Assembly: GCA_964637235.1 (NCBI GenBank)
Contig: CAZWVR010000097.1
Location: forward strand, 1-8,583
Source of the DNA: CAZWVR01 sp964637235
Lineage (GTDB): Bacteria; Bacteroidota; Bacteroidia; Bacteroidales; S143-33
Length of the DNA: 8,583 nt
Direction: 5' to 3'
Program-made: the position numbers and the translations under genes
The notes under the pieces: generated by a model
Databases searched by the model: none
The model's input: only the letters and a program-made list of their open reading frames with translations
What the model was told of the DNA's origin: nothing
In this document: one piece after another, positions 1 to 7,018 of the stretch
Position numbering within the stretch: the first letter of the stretch is position 1
Layout of the letters: every line of letters begins with the position of its first letter

Positions 1-134
1 GAAAACTTCCGCCCACATTTAGGGGAGGGAATTGATATGCAATAAAGAGTACTTTTGTCATAATTCAAGCAATGGTTAACAATCTGCCTTATATTGAAAT
101 ATGGAAGTTATTTTTTTGAAATAAACTCATTATG
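1..134. other. Region downstream of queA; possible edge of a neighbouring gene
   Basis: No complete gene is visible here. The first 30 bases are about half G+C, well above the AT-rich rest, which hints at coding sequence cut by the window edge. Two readings are possible. On the plus strand, bases 1-45 read ENFRPHLGEGIDMQ and then TAA, which could be the C-terminus of a gene converging on queA. On the minus strand, an ATG at 21-19 opens MWAEVF, which could be the first residues of the next gene after queA. I recall folK following queA in some Bacteroidota, but six residues cannot identify it. Bases 46-134 are AT-rich, and I see no convincing terminator hairpin in them. Confidence 0.25.
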
Positions 135-1175
135 TTAAATAATAAGCATTGCATCTCCAAAAGTCCCAAATCTATATTTCTCTTTAACAGCGATTTCATA
201 AGCTTTCATTATTAGTCTATAACCGCCAAAAGCAGCAGTTGCTATTATCATAGGAGTTTTAGGTAAATGCAGATTAACAATTAGAGCATTTGCTGTTTTA
301 ACTTCGTAAGGAGGAAATATAAATTTATTAGTCCAGCCTTCATAAGGGTCGATATATTTGGTTGTAAGGGCAGTTTCGAGGGCTTTTAAAACAGTAGTAC
401 CTACTGCACAGATACGTTTTTTATTTTTTATTGCTTCATTGATAGTATTTGCGGCTTCTTCTGTAATTATAAGAGGTTCTGATGTCATTCTATGTTTACT
501 GAGGTCTTCCACTTGAATATTGCTTATATTACCAATACCTGCGTGGAGGGTTATTTCTGTAAATTTTACACCTTTGATTTCTAATTTTTTTAATAATAAG
601 TCAGTAAAATGTAAAACTGCTGTAGGGGAGACGACAGAACCTTCATATTTTGCAAATGGGTGATTATAATTTTCTTTATCTTTGTCTTCGGCTTCTCTAT
701 TTATAAAGTGTGGTATGGGCATTTTGCCCAGTTTATTTAACATTTTCTTAAAGTTCTGATAGGTTCCTTCGTATAGGAAACGTATAGTACGACCTCGTGA
801 TGTTGTATTGTCGATGACTTCTGCAACTAATCCTTTATCAAAATAGAGCTTATTACCCATTCTTATTTTTCGTGCGGGTGCTACTAATGCATCCCATAAA
901 TATTCTTCTGGATTTAGTTCTCTTAATAGGAAAACTTCAATTTCTGAGCCATTTTTATCTTTATATCCTTTGAGAATGGCAGGGAAAACTTTTGAATTAT
1001 TAAATACTAATAAATCGTCTTCGTCAAAATAGTCTATAATGTCTTTAAATAGTTTATGTTCAATTTCTTGTGTATCTTTATGGACAACCATTAGTCTTGC
1101 TTCATCTCTGTTTTTAAGAGGATATTTAGCAATTAGTTCATCCGGTAAATTGAAGTCAAATTGTGAGAGTCTCAT
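135..1175 (-). CDS. queA: S-adenosylmethionine:tRNA ribosyltransferase-isomerase QueA
   Basis: QueA is a cytoplasmic enzyme that moves the ribosyl group of S-adenosylmethionine onto 7-aminomethyl-7-deazaguanine in tRNA, making epoxyqueuosine, the penultimate step of queuosine synthesis at wobble position 34. The protein is 346 residues, normal for the family. Family landmarks seen are YPLKNRDEARLMV near residues 18-30, FNNSKVFPA around 58-66 (the V-N-(D/N)-(T/S)-K-V-x-PA element), HFTDLLL followed by LHAGIGN, KHRMTSE, AVGTTVLKALET, FIFPPYE, NLHLPKTP and the C-terminal YRFGTFGDAML. The variants (AGIGN, NLHLP) look like Bacteroidota-type divergence rather than decay, since the frame is intact and the conserved positions remain. 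The ATG at 1175 gives the expected N-terminus, MRLSQFDFNLP. It lies 28 bases after the truB stop and is probably co-transcribed with it. Confidence 0.96.
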   Translation of the reverse strand: MRLSQFDFNLPDELIAKYPLKNRDEARLMVVHKDTQEIEHKLFKDIIDYFDEDDLLVFNNSKVFPAILKGYKDKNGSEIEVFLLRELNPEEYLWDALVAPARKIRMGNKLYFDKGLVAEVIDNTTSRGRTIRFLYEGTYQNFKKMLNKLGKMPIPHFINREAEDKDKENYNHPFAKYEGSVVSPTAVLHFTDLLLKKLEIKGVKFTEITLHAGIGNISNIQVEDLSKHRMTSEPLIITEEAANTINEAIKNKKRICAVGTTVLKALETALTTKYIDPYEGWTNKFIFPPYEVKTANALIVNLHLPKTPMIIATAAFGGYRLIMKAYEIAVKEKYRFGTFGDAMLII

Positions 1176-1203
1176 ATTTGTTATTTTTGCGGTCTGTGAA
1201 TTG

Positions 1204-1905
1204 TTAGTAGTTATTATTTTTTTGTTGTTTTAGTAAAAATTCAAATTGTTCTATATTTATAGCGTCATCAATAGAAAAGTCGCCTATTTTTGTACGTCTC
1301 AATTCTGAGACATATGCTCCACTGTTTAAAGCTTTACCTAAGTCTCTGGCAAAAGCTCTAATATACGTTCCTTTACTTACAAGCATTTGCAAAATTACAC
1401 TTTTAGGTAGTTGATTGTCAAGAATTTTTATTTTTTTAATATTTATTTTTACTTGTTTTAATTCTGGTTTAATTCCTTTTCTTATTAAATCGTAAGCTCT
1501 TTGTCCTTTTATTCTTTTAGCAGAATAGGCAGGAGGGAGTTGCCATTGTTCTCCTATGAATTTTTTTAGGGTTTCCGATAATAGTTCGTTATTTATATGT
1601 TCGTATGGGTATGTTTTATCAATAGGAGTATCTGCGTCATAAGAAGGAGTTGTTGCTCCGAATATTATTTTAGTGATATATTCTTTATCAAGGTTTTGAT
1701 ATAATGAAAGTTGTTTTGTCATTTTACCTGTTGCAATAAGTAATAGACCTGTTGCAATTGGATCCAATGTACCTGAATGTCCTACTTTAACAGTATTTCC
1801 AGTATATTTTTTTATAAGTAATTTTATTTTATTTACAACGTCAAAAGATGTCCAGTTTTTTGGTTTGTCTATAAGTAGTAGTTCTCCTTTTTGGAAATCA
1901 AACAT
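1204..1905 (-). CDS. truB: tRNA pseudouridine(55) synthase TruB
   Basis: TruB isomerises U55 in the T-psi-C loop of nearly all tRNAs to pseudouridine; it acts in the cytoplasm and also has tRNA chaperone activity in studied species. The 233-residue protein opens with GELLLIDKPKNWTSFDVVNKIK, the usual substrate-binding start. It carries the catalytic block VGHSGTLDPIATGLL with the nucleophile Asp at residue 48. The QLPPAYSAKRIKGQRAYDLIRKG block lies around 122-144, and the SKGTYIRAFARDLG and LRRTKIGDFSI blocks follow. The protein is shorter than E. coli TruB because it lacks an extended C-terminal PUA-like domain, which is common in Bacteroidota. The start at 1905 is 10 bases after the uppP stop, so the two very likely share a transcript. 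If uppP translation stops early, polar effects on truB and queA are possible. Confidence 0.96.
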   Translation of the reverse strand: MFDFQKGELLLIDKPKNWTSFDVVNKIKLLIKKYTGNTVKVGHSGTLDPIATGLLLIATGKMTKQLSLYQNLDKEYITKIIFGATTPSYDADTPIDKTYPYEHINNELLSETLKKFIGEQWQLPPAYSAKRIKGQRAYDLIRKGIKPELKQVKINIKKIKILDNQLPKSVILQMLVSKGTYIRAFARDLGKALNSGAYVSELRRTKIGDFSIDDAINIEQFEFLLKQQKNNNY

Positions 1906-1915
1906 AATTTAGTTA

Positions 1916-2716
1916 TTAGGAATGTGTGAAGTAATACAATAAAGCGATGCTTCCCACAATTAGACAATAGATAGCGAAGTATATTAATTTGCTTTTTTTA
2001 ACTATTTGTATCATCCATTTACAGGCTGCCCATCCGGTAAAAAATGCTGCTATAAAGCCTAAGATTAGTACAATTGGAGAAATTGATTGAGAGGTTTCTG
2101 TTGCGGTTGAGTAGTTCCATATATCCAGCAAGTTTGCGCCTATAATAGGGAGTAATACCATTAAAAAAGAGAATTTTGCAGCTTCTTCTCTTTTGTTGCC
2201 CAAAATTAATGCTGTGGATATAGTGGCACCGGATCGTGAAATGCCGGGTATTACAGCTACTGCTTGGGCTATACCAATTATAAAAGAATCTAAGAAGGAA
2301 ATTTCTCTATTTTTATCCTTTGCGAAATGAGCTATTGTTAGTAATATAGCGGTTAATATTAACATAGACCCTACTAACAGGATATTGCCTTCAAAAAGGC
2401 TTTCGATGCGGTCTTTGTATAGTAAGCCTATAAATAGTACATTAATTGCATAAATTAATAGTTATGCTATGTATTTCTTTACTTCATTCCATTGAAAAAT
2501 AAACATAGCCCTAAACACCGACTCTATTTCCATCCAGAAAACTACAATTGTGCTTAATACTGTTGCCCCATGGACAACAACAGTAAAAATTAAAGTATTA
2601 TGAGCTTCAATTCCCAGAATTGCTTTTGCCAGTTCAAGGTGCCCACTACTGCTTACAGGTAAGAATTCTGTTAATCCTTGGATAATTCCTAAAATGATAG
2701 CTTCTAACCAATTCAT
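1916..2716 (-). pseudogene. uppP: Undecaprenyl-diphosphate phosphatase UppP (BacA) interrupted by an in-frame TAA
   Basis: UppP is a membrane enzyme that dephosphorylates undecaprenyl diphosphate to recycle the lipid carrier for peptidoglycan and O-antigen; it also gives bacitracin resistance. The frame has 266 amino-acid positions, normal for the family, and is collinear throughout, but codon 85 (bases 2464-2462) is TAA. The first part (84 residues) ends KKYIA and contains motif 1, QGLTEFLPVSSSGH (13-26). After the stop come 32 readable codons (LLIYAINVLFIGLLYKD and on), then the ATG at 2365 and the rest, with motif 2, PGISRSG (157-163, Arg161). Relatives usually have Lys or a similar residue at the stop position, so AAA to TAA would explain it. 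Alternatives are a sequencing error, a strain polymorphism, readthrough (the next base is C), or two separately made fragments. I see no strong ribosome site before the internal ATG. Confidence 0.88.
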
Positions 2717-2824
2717 ATTTTTGACGAAAATGTATTTTTAGTGACGAATTAAAAGAGTTCTCTCAAAAATCAAAAACAAAAAGATATTGGAGTTATTTTA
2801 AATAAAAATTTTGCAGATTATTTT

Positions 2825-2853
2825 ATGCCCCTTCTGCCATATAGAAGGGGCAT
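2825..2853. terminator. Strong 11-bp hairpin between the universal stress gene and uppP
   Basis: A perfect inverted repeat, ATGCCCCTTCT at 2825-2835 and AGAAGGGGCAT at 2843-2853, encloses a 7-base loop. It begins 12 bases after the universal stress gene stop, where a terminator for that gene is expected. The U-rich tail (TTTTCATTTTG) follows it only on the plus strand; in the minus-strand transcript the hairpin is followed by AAAATAAT. It may therefore act as a minus-strand 3'-end stabiliser or weak terminator, or as an intrinsic terminator of antisense transcription. Confidence 0.6.
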
Positions 2854-2865
2854 TTTCATTTTGTT

Positions 2866-3684
2866 TTATACGAAATTAACGTATTTTCCTTTTATTGGAT
2901 TAATACACATTACAGGTATTTTATAAGGATTTGCTATAATTTTTTGTTCACTGGCTCCGAACATATAGTCTAATGTGCCAATATTTTTTGTTGTTAATAC
3001 TATAATCATCGATGCATTTATTTCTTTGGCGTAATTTATGGTATGATCTGCCAGTGAACCGGATTCTGCAATTTTCTTAATTTCGTAAACCATTCCTTTT
3101 TTCTCTAAATAATCAACAGCGACTTTTATATTACCCAGAAGTCTCTTTTTAGCGAGTTTATCACTTTCGTCCACATATACCAGATGGAATTTTGCAGGGA
3201 ATATATTGTTTATAAAGAACATCCAAGTTAATTTCGCTTTGTTTTCAATTTTAAAATCAATAGGGACAACAATATCGTTTACTTCTTTTTCTACGGGAGG
3301 AGCTTGTACAACAATAAATGGAGCAGTAGAGCCAGCAATAACTTTTAAAGCCCAGCTTCCGGTAATTTTTTGCATACCTTTCATTCCATGTGTACCCATT
3401 ACTGCGAGGATAGCTTCTACTTCCTCAATGAATTCACTAATAGTTGTAAAAATACTTCCTTCTTTTACAGCTGCTTGCACTAATATATCGTATTTATCTT
3501 TAATTTCGTCAATTTTTTGTTCCAGTTTTTTTTGAGCTTCGGGAATTTCGCTTTTTTTCTTTACTATATGTAAAAGAATTACATCGCTATTGATAATGCG
3601 AGCATAATTTATTGCATGTTCCAGTGCAAATTCTGCTTTATCTGAAAAGTCCCATGGAACTACTATTGGTTTTTGTTGTGCCAT
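2866..3684 (-). CDS. Universal stress protein, two UspA domains in tandem
   Basis: This is a 272-residue soluble protein made of two Usp (Rossmann-like alpha/beta) domains, about residues 3-127 and 136-262. Domain 1 starts with PIVVPWDFSDKAEFALEHAINYAR, the typical first strand and Asp loop. It keeps the nucleotide-binding loop GTHGMKGMQKITGS (97-110), close to the G-2X-G-9X-G(S/T) signature of ATP-binding Usp proteins, followed by the APFIVVQ strand. Domain 2 repeats the fold (DIVVPIDF, then IPVMCINP), but its loop reads TTKNIGTLDYMFGAS (231-245), so GTHG is missing and it probably does not bind ATP in the same way. Usp proteins are linked to starvation, redox and energy stress; the exact role here is unknown. 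The ATG at 3684 follows a purely A/T leader. The gene is monocistronic or follows tonB, 75 bases upstream. Confidence 0.92.
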   Translation of the reverse strand: MAQQKPIVVPWDFSDKAEFALEHAINYARIINSDVILLHIVKKKSEIPEAQKKLEQKIDEIKDKYDILVQAAVKEGSIFTTISEFIEEVEAILAVMGTHGMKGMQKITGSWALKVIAGSTAPFIVVQAPPVEKEVNDIVVPIDFKIENKAKLTWMFFINNIFPAKFHLVYVDESDKLAKKRLLGNIKVAVDYLEKKGMVYEIKKIAESGSLADHTINYAKEINASMIIVLTTKNIGTLDYMFGASEQKIIANPYKIPVMCINPIKGKYVNFV

Positions 3685-3759
3685 TTTTTATATATTTTTA
3701 GTTTAACTTAATAAAATATTTTTTACAATTTTTGTTCCAAAAAAATTGATAAATAGAAA

Positions 3760-4452
3760 TTATTCTAATTTAAATGTTATTGGTAGAATAAACCAAACAT
3801 TTACAGGATGTCCACCTTGCATACCTGGTTTAAATTTAGGTAATGTTTTAACAACACGTATTGCTTCTTGGTCCAATAATGGATCTACGGAGCGGAGTAC
3901 TTCAACTTTTCCAACTTTTCCGGTTTTAGTGACAACGAAGCGGACATATACTGTACCTTGAATGTCATTTTCTGCTGCCTGTTCTGGATATTGAATATGT
4001 TCTGCGACATATCGTCTTAGAGCGGCTTCTCCGCCCGGGAATTGCGGAAGTTGAGAGAGGTCGGTTAGATTATAGATTTTATTGTCTTCTTCAATAGGTT
4101 GCTCATCTCCTGTATCATAGTCCTCAAAACTTATAGTATCGCTTTCGTCTGTTTCAATATCAAAATTATAGTCATCTTTAAGATTTACGTCATTATTTAC
4201 TACTTCAATAATGTCAGAGAGTTGTTGTTTAGGAGGTGGAGGAGGTGGTGGTTGTAGTTCTCGTTTAGTATAGATTACTTGTTCTTCTTCTACATCTGCC
4301 TGTTGATTAGCTTGTAAGTCTTGGATTTTAACATTTTTTACAGAATATCCCATTATCCAATATATTAGAGCTAATCCGATTATTAGACCTATCAAAATAA
4401 AGATACTTCTGTAATTTTCAAGATCAGCTTTCGGAGATTTTTTAGTTTCCAT
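3760..4452 (-). CDS. tonB: TonB family energy transducer
   Basis: TonB couples the inner-membrane proton gradient (through ExbB/ExbD) to outer-membrane TonB-dependent and SusC-type transporters. The 230 residues show a short cytoplasmic N-terminus and one membrane anchor at about 16-36 (SIFILIGLIIGLALIYWIMG). A periplasmic linker follows, with seven consecutive prolines (68-74) and a very acidic stretch at 95-123. The C-terminal TonB domain covers about 137-230 and keeps FPGGEAALRRYV, YPEQAAENDIQGTVYVRFVV, TGKV, DPLLDQEAIRVV, PKFKPGMQGG and the final LPITFKLE. This architecture is typical of Bacteroidota TonB proteins, which occur in several copies per genome. No exbB, exbD or receptor gene is adjacent, so its partner cannot be named. 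The ATG at 4452 is preceded by an A-rich leader. Confidence 0.93.
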   Translation of the reverse strand: METKKSPKADLENYRSIFILIGLIIGLALIYWIMGYSVKNVKIQDLQANQQADVEEEQVIYTKRELQPPPPPPPKQQLSDIIEVVNNDVNLKDDYNFDIETDESDTISFEDYDTGDEQPIEEDNKIYNLTDLSQLPQFPGGEAALRRYVAEHIQYPEQAAENDIQGTVYVRFVVTKTGKVGKVEVLRSVDPLLDQEAIRVVKTLPKFKPGMQGGHPVNVWFILPITFKLE

Positions 4453-4541
4453 TTTGATTTATTTTGTGTAAAAGAAATATTTTTTTTTGTTTTTTCAAAA
4501 TTCCTTGTCAATAATAATAAAAAATATTGTAAAAATCAAGT

Positions 4542-5540
4542 TTATGCTAATGTTGCTACTATAATAGCTTTTATTGTATGCAAACGGTTTTCAGCTTCAT
4601 CAAATACTAAGGAAGCTTCACTTTCGAACACATCGTCAGTAACTTCCATTGCTTCCAGTCCATATTTTTCATAAATAAGTTTACCTATTTTTGTTTCGGT
4701 ATTATGGAAAGAAGGCAGACAATGGAGGAACTTAACATTTGGATTTTTTGTCATTTCGAGCATTTGAGCATTTACTTGATAAGGTTTAAGTAATTTTATT
4801 CTTTCCTCCCAGATTTCTTCTGGTTCTCCCATAGAAACCCATACGTCTGTGTATATAAAGTCAGTATTTTTTACGGCTTCTTCGATATTATGTGTTACAG
4901 TTATTTTTGCCCCTGTATATTTTGCGATATTTATGCATTCTGTGAGCAGGTCGCTATCGGGGAATAATTTTTGGGGAGCAGCAATTCTTACGTCCATACC
5001 TAATTTAGCACCAATTACTAATAAGGAGTTTGCGACGTTATTTCGTCCGTCTCCTACGTATGTGTAAGTAATGTTTTTTGGATTTTTCAGGGAATGTTCG
5101 CGCATAGTCATAATGTCAGCGAGAGCTTGGGTAGGATGAAATTTATCTGTTAGTCCGTTCCATACTGGCACACCGGAATATTTAGCCAATTCTTCTACTG
5201 TTTTTTGGGCGAAGCCTCTATATTCTATTGCGTCATATAGCCGTCCGAGCACTCTTGCAGTATCTTTCATTGTTTCTTTATGACCTATTTGTGAGCCAGT
5301 TGGTCCTAAGTATGTTACGTGAGCACCTTGATCGTAAGCAGCTACTTCGAAAGCGCACCGGGTTCGTGTGGATGTTTTTTCAAATATTAGAGCAATATTT
5401 TTTCCTTTTAATTTTTGTTGTTCATATCCTCCGTATTTAGCTGCTTTTAGGTCAAATGATAATTTTAAAAGAAATTCTATTTCTTGGGGTGTGTAATCTA
5501 AGAGTGTAAGTAAGCTTCTGTTTTTTAGATTTACTGGCAT
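4542..5540 (-). CDS. argF: Ornithine carbamoyltransferase
   Basis: This enzyme interconverts ornithine plus carbamoyl phosphate with citrulline plus phosphate, either in arginine synthesis (ArgF) or in arginine/citrulline breakdown (ArcB). The 332 residues match the family end to end. The carbamoyl-phosphate sites are STRTR (57-61), QIGHKE (84-89) and HPTQ (135-138). The ornithine loop SMG is at 236-238 and the catalytic HCLP, with its Cys, is at 273-276. The SMG loop and overall sequence mark a true ornithine enzyme rather than the N-acetyl- or N-succinylornithine transcarbamylases (ArgF') known from Bacteroidota. It looks unusually close to the E. coli ArgI/ArgF and ArcB type. No other arg or arc gene is adjacent, so the direction of flux cannot be decided. 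G+C is higher than in the neighbouring permease gene. The gene starts 55 bases after the permease stop. Confidence 0.95.
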   Translation of the reverse strand: MPVNLKNRSLLTLLDYTPQEIEFLLKLSFDLKAAKYGGYEQQKLKGKNIALIFEKTSTRTRCAFEVAAYDQGAHVTYLGPTGSQIGHKETMKDTARVLGRLYDAIEYRGFAQKTVEELAKYSGVPVWNGLTDKFHPTQALADIMTMREHSLKNPKNITYTYVGDGRNNVANSLLVIGAKLGMDVRIAAPQKLFPDSDLLTECINIAKYTGAKITVTHNIEEAVKNTDFIYTDVWVSMGEPEEIWEERIKLLKPYQVNAQMLEMTKNPNVKFLHCLPSFHNTETKIGKLIYEKYGLEAMEVTDDVFESEASLVFDEAENRLHTIKAIIVATLA

Positions 5541-5563
5541 AGTTATCGTTTTTTGGTTTTGGT

Positions 5564-5571
5564 CAAATTTA
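5564..5571 (-). promoter_or_regulatory. Possible -7 element for argF
   Basis: On the minus strand this reads TAAATTTG, a match to the Bacteroidota sigma-ABfr -7 consensus TAnnTTTG, placed 23 bases before the argF ATG. A TTG at the expected -33 distance is not seen (the triplet there is TTT). In such AT-rich DNA a single 8-base match is weak evidence. Confidence 0.3.
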
Positions 5572-5595
5572 TATTTTAAAAAGCAAAAGAAAAAA

Positions 5596-6846
5596 TCAGT
5601 TAAATTTTATAACTTTTATAGGTTCTATTCTGCTTATTACGAATGAGACTATTGATAATAAAAATAATGTAAGTAGTATAACTGCGAGGTTTAGTAAAGC
5701 AAAATATCCGTATGTAAATTTAAGAGGCACATAATGTGTGTAGTAAATTTCTGGGTTTAATGTGATGATATGAAATTTGTATTGGATTACCATTATCAGA
5801 AATGCTAAGATATTTCCCCATATTAAGCCTTTTATTAAAATATTTGCTCCATTTATAAGGAAAATTTTTTGGATATGCCAATTTTTAGCCCCTAAGGCTT
5901 TTAGAATTCCTATCATATGAGAGCGTTCAAGTATCAATATAAGTAATGCGGTTATCATATTTATGGCGGCTATTATAAAGATTATAACAATCATAACTAA
6001 GGCATTTAAATCCAGCAAAGAGAGCCAATTAGCTATTTGTGGATATAGCTCATTGATTGTCATTATTCGTAATTTATTGCCGTTTTTATCGAAGCGTAAT
6101 CCGAATTTTTGATAAATTTCAGGGTAAACTTTGTTTATATTTTTATAGTCATCGAGAATTATTTCATAGCCAGTGATTTGTGGGTTTTCACGGTAGTTCC
6201 AGTCGTTTAATTTTTGGACGTCATGGATATCAACTAATATGTATGTTTTATCAATTTCTGGAGTTTCTGTGGAAAATATTCCAATTATTTTATATTTACG
6301 TAGTTTAGGAGGGTTTCCCAGAAAATACATAAATAAATTATCATTGCATTTAAGTTGAAGCATTTGAGCTAAACTTTTTGAAATAATGACATTTTTTGAG
6401 GGTTTTATTGAGTCTGGTTTTATAGGTTTTCCTTCTATAAGATTATTTTTGAATAAGTTCCAATCAAAATCTTTATCAATGCCTTTAAGAACTACGCCTT
6501 GCATATTTTTGTCTGTTTTTATTAGTCCTGCTTTTATTGCAAAACATTCAACAGCTTTAACATGGGGCATTTTTTTTATTTCCTCTATTAAAGAATAATT
6601 TTTATAAAGAGGTGATTTTTCGTAGGAATAGTTCATTTGATGTTTTATAATTGTAATATGACCTGAGAAATAAGAAAGTTTTTCTCTGACTATTTGTTTA
6701 AAGCCTTCAAGAATAGACATGGATAGAAGCATCACTATTATACTTATAGCGACTGCTATAATAGCTACTCTAATAAAAGCTACTGATATATTTTTAGATT
6801 TTACTCGTCCAATACGATTTGCTATGAACCAAGAAAAATTTGACAT
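5596..6846 (-). CDS. ABC transporter permease, FtsX/LolC-E family
   Basis: This is a 416-residue inner-membrane protein with the four-segment layout of lipoprotein-releasing or MacB-type permeases. TM1 lies at about 21-45 and is followed by a large periplasmic domain (about 50-280, MacB-PCD-like). TM2 lies at about 282-307, TM3 at about 328-354 and TM4 at about 379-405. The cytoplasmic loop after TM2, LERSHMIGILKALGAKNWHIQKIFL, is the FtsX/LolC hallmark that contacts the ATPase, and the C-terminus ISRIEPIKVIKFN is also typical. LolC/LolE move lipoproteins from the inner membrane to LolA; other family members extrude peptides or drugs, so the substrate is inferred only broadly. No ATPase gene lies beside it, which is common for this family in Bacteroidota. 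The ATG at 6846 sits just downstream of a good promoter candidate. The stop is TGA. Confidence 0.9.
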   Translation of the reverse strand: MSNFSWFIANRIGRVKSKNISVAFIRVAIIAVAISIIVMLLSMSILEGFKQIVREKLSYFSGHITIIKHQMNYSYEKSPLYKNYSLIEEIKKMPHVKAVECFAIKAGLIKTDKNMQGVVLKGIDKDFDWNLFKNNLIEGKPIKPDSIKPSKNVIISKSLAQMLQLKCNDNLFMYFLGNPPKLRKYKIIGIFSTETPEIDKTYILVDIHDVQKLNDWNYRENPQITGYEIILDDYKNINKVYPEIYQKFGLRFDKNGNKLRIMTINELYPQIANWLSLLDLNALVMIVIIFIIAAINMITALLILILERSHMIGILKALGAKNWHIQKIFLINGANILIKGLIWGNILAFLIMVIQYKFHIITLNPEIYYTHYVPLKFTYGYFALLNLAVILLTLFLLSIVSFVISRIEPIKVIKFN

Positions 6847-6862
6847 ATTATTCTTTTATATG

Positions 6863-6892
6863 CAAAGGTAATTTTTTTTGAGATTTTTACCA
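6863..6892 (-). promoter_or_regulatory. Bacteroidota-type promoter for the permease gene
   Basis: The minus strand carries TACCTTTG at 6870-6863, a full match to the -7 consensus TAnnTTTG and followed by CA as is common. TGG sits at 6892-6890, one base from the -33 consensus TTG, with a 19-base spacer. The expected start of transcription is near 6857, leaving a leader of only about 10 bases before the ATG at 6846. Confidence 0.6.
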
Positions 6893-6911
6893 TTTTATAA
6901 TTGATGGTAAA
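6886..6911. promoter_or_regulatory. 8-bp inverted repeat overlapping the -33 element (operator candidate)
   Basis: TTTACCAT (6886-6893) and ATGGTAAA (6904-6911) form a perfect inverted repeat with a 10-base A/T-rich spacer, which puts the half-site centres 18 bases apart. The left half covers the -33 triplet of the permease promoter. This geometry suits a dimeric repressor or activator, but no regulator gene lies in the window, and RNA hairpin or chance remain possible. Confidence 0.35.
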
Positions 6912-6960
6912 TAGTTTTATTAAGTGTAAATTTTTTTCTATTTGAATTTTAATTGTGTAA

Positions 6961-6998
6961 ATAAAAAAAGGGACTGCCCTTTTTGGACAGCCCCTTTT
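6961..6998 (-). terminator. Intrinsic terminator of the secreted-protein gene
   Basis: In the minus-strand transcript, AAAAGGGGCTGTCC (6998-6985) pairs with GGGCAGTCCCTTTT (6979-6966) across a 5-base A loop, giving a 14-bp stem with two G-U wobbles. Seven U residues in a row (four in the stem, three beyond it) end the structure. On the plus strand the wobbles become A-C mismatches, so the structure is built for minus-strand transcripts. It starts 20 bases after the stop at 7019. Confidence 0.88.
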
Positions 6999-7018
6999 GA
7001 ATTCCAAACACTTTTTAC

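Noticed and set aside
1916..2365. The uppP 3' part as a separate functional small gene
   Set aside because: It is in the same frame as the first part, the 32 codons before its ATG still read as UppP, and no convincing ribosome site precedes the ATG. One interrupted gene explains it better.
2724..2747. TGACGAA occurring twice upstream of uppP
   Set aside because: A 7-base direct repeat found only twice is too weak to call a regulatory site.
3726..3748. CAATTTTT/AAAAATTG inverted repeat between tonB and the universal stress gene
   Set aside because: It is an almost pure A/T 8-bp stem without a G/C core and without a clear U-tract. Such repeats are expected by chance in this composition.
3206..3961. 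Plus-strand frames opposite the universal stress and tonB genes
   Set aside because: They are antisense shadows of well-identified genes and have no independent protein features.
4232..4252. GGA/GGT-rich run in tonB as a simple-sequence repeat
   Set aside because: It encodes the seven-proline linker typical of TonB and uses mixed codons, so it does not look like a slippage-prone phase-variable tract.
6822..7007. Minus-strand 61-codon frame overlapping the permease start
   Set aside because: It runs through the intrinsic terminator and the promoter, has no recognisable domain, and overlaps the well-supported permease N-terminus in another frame.
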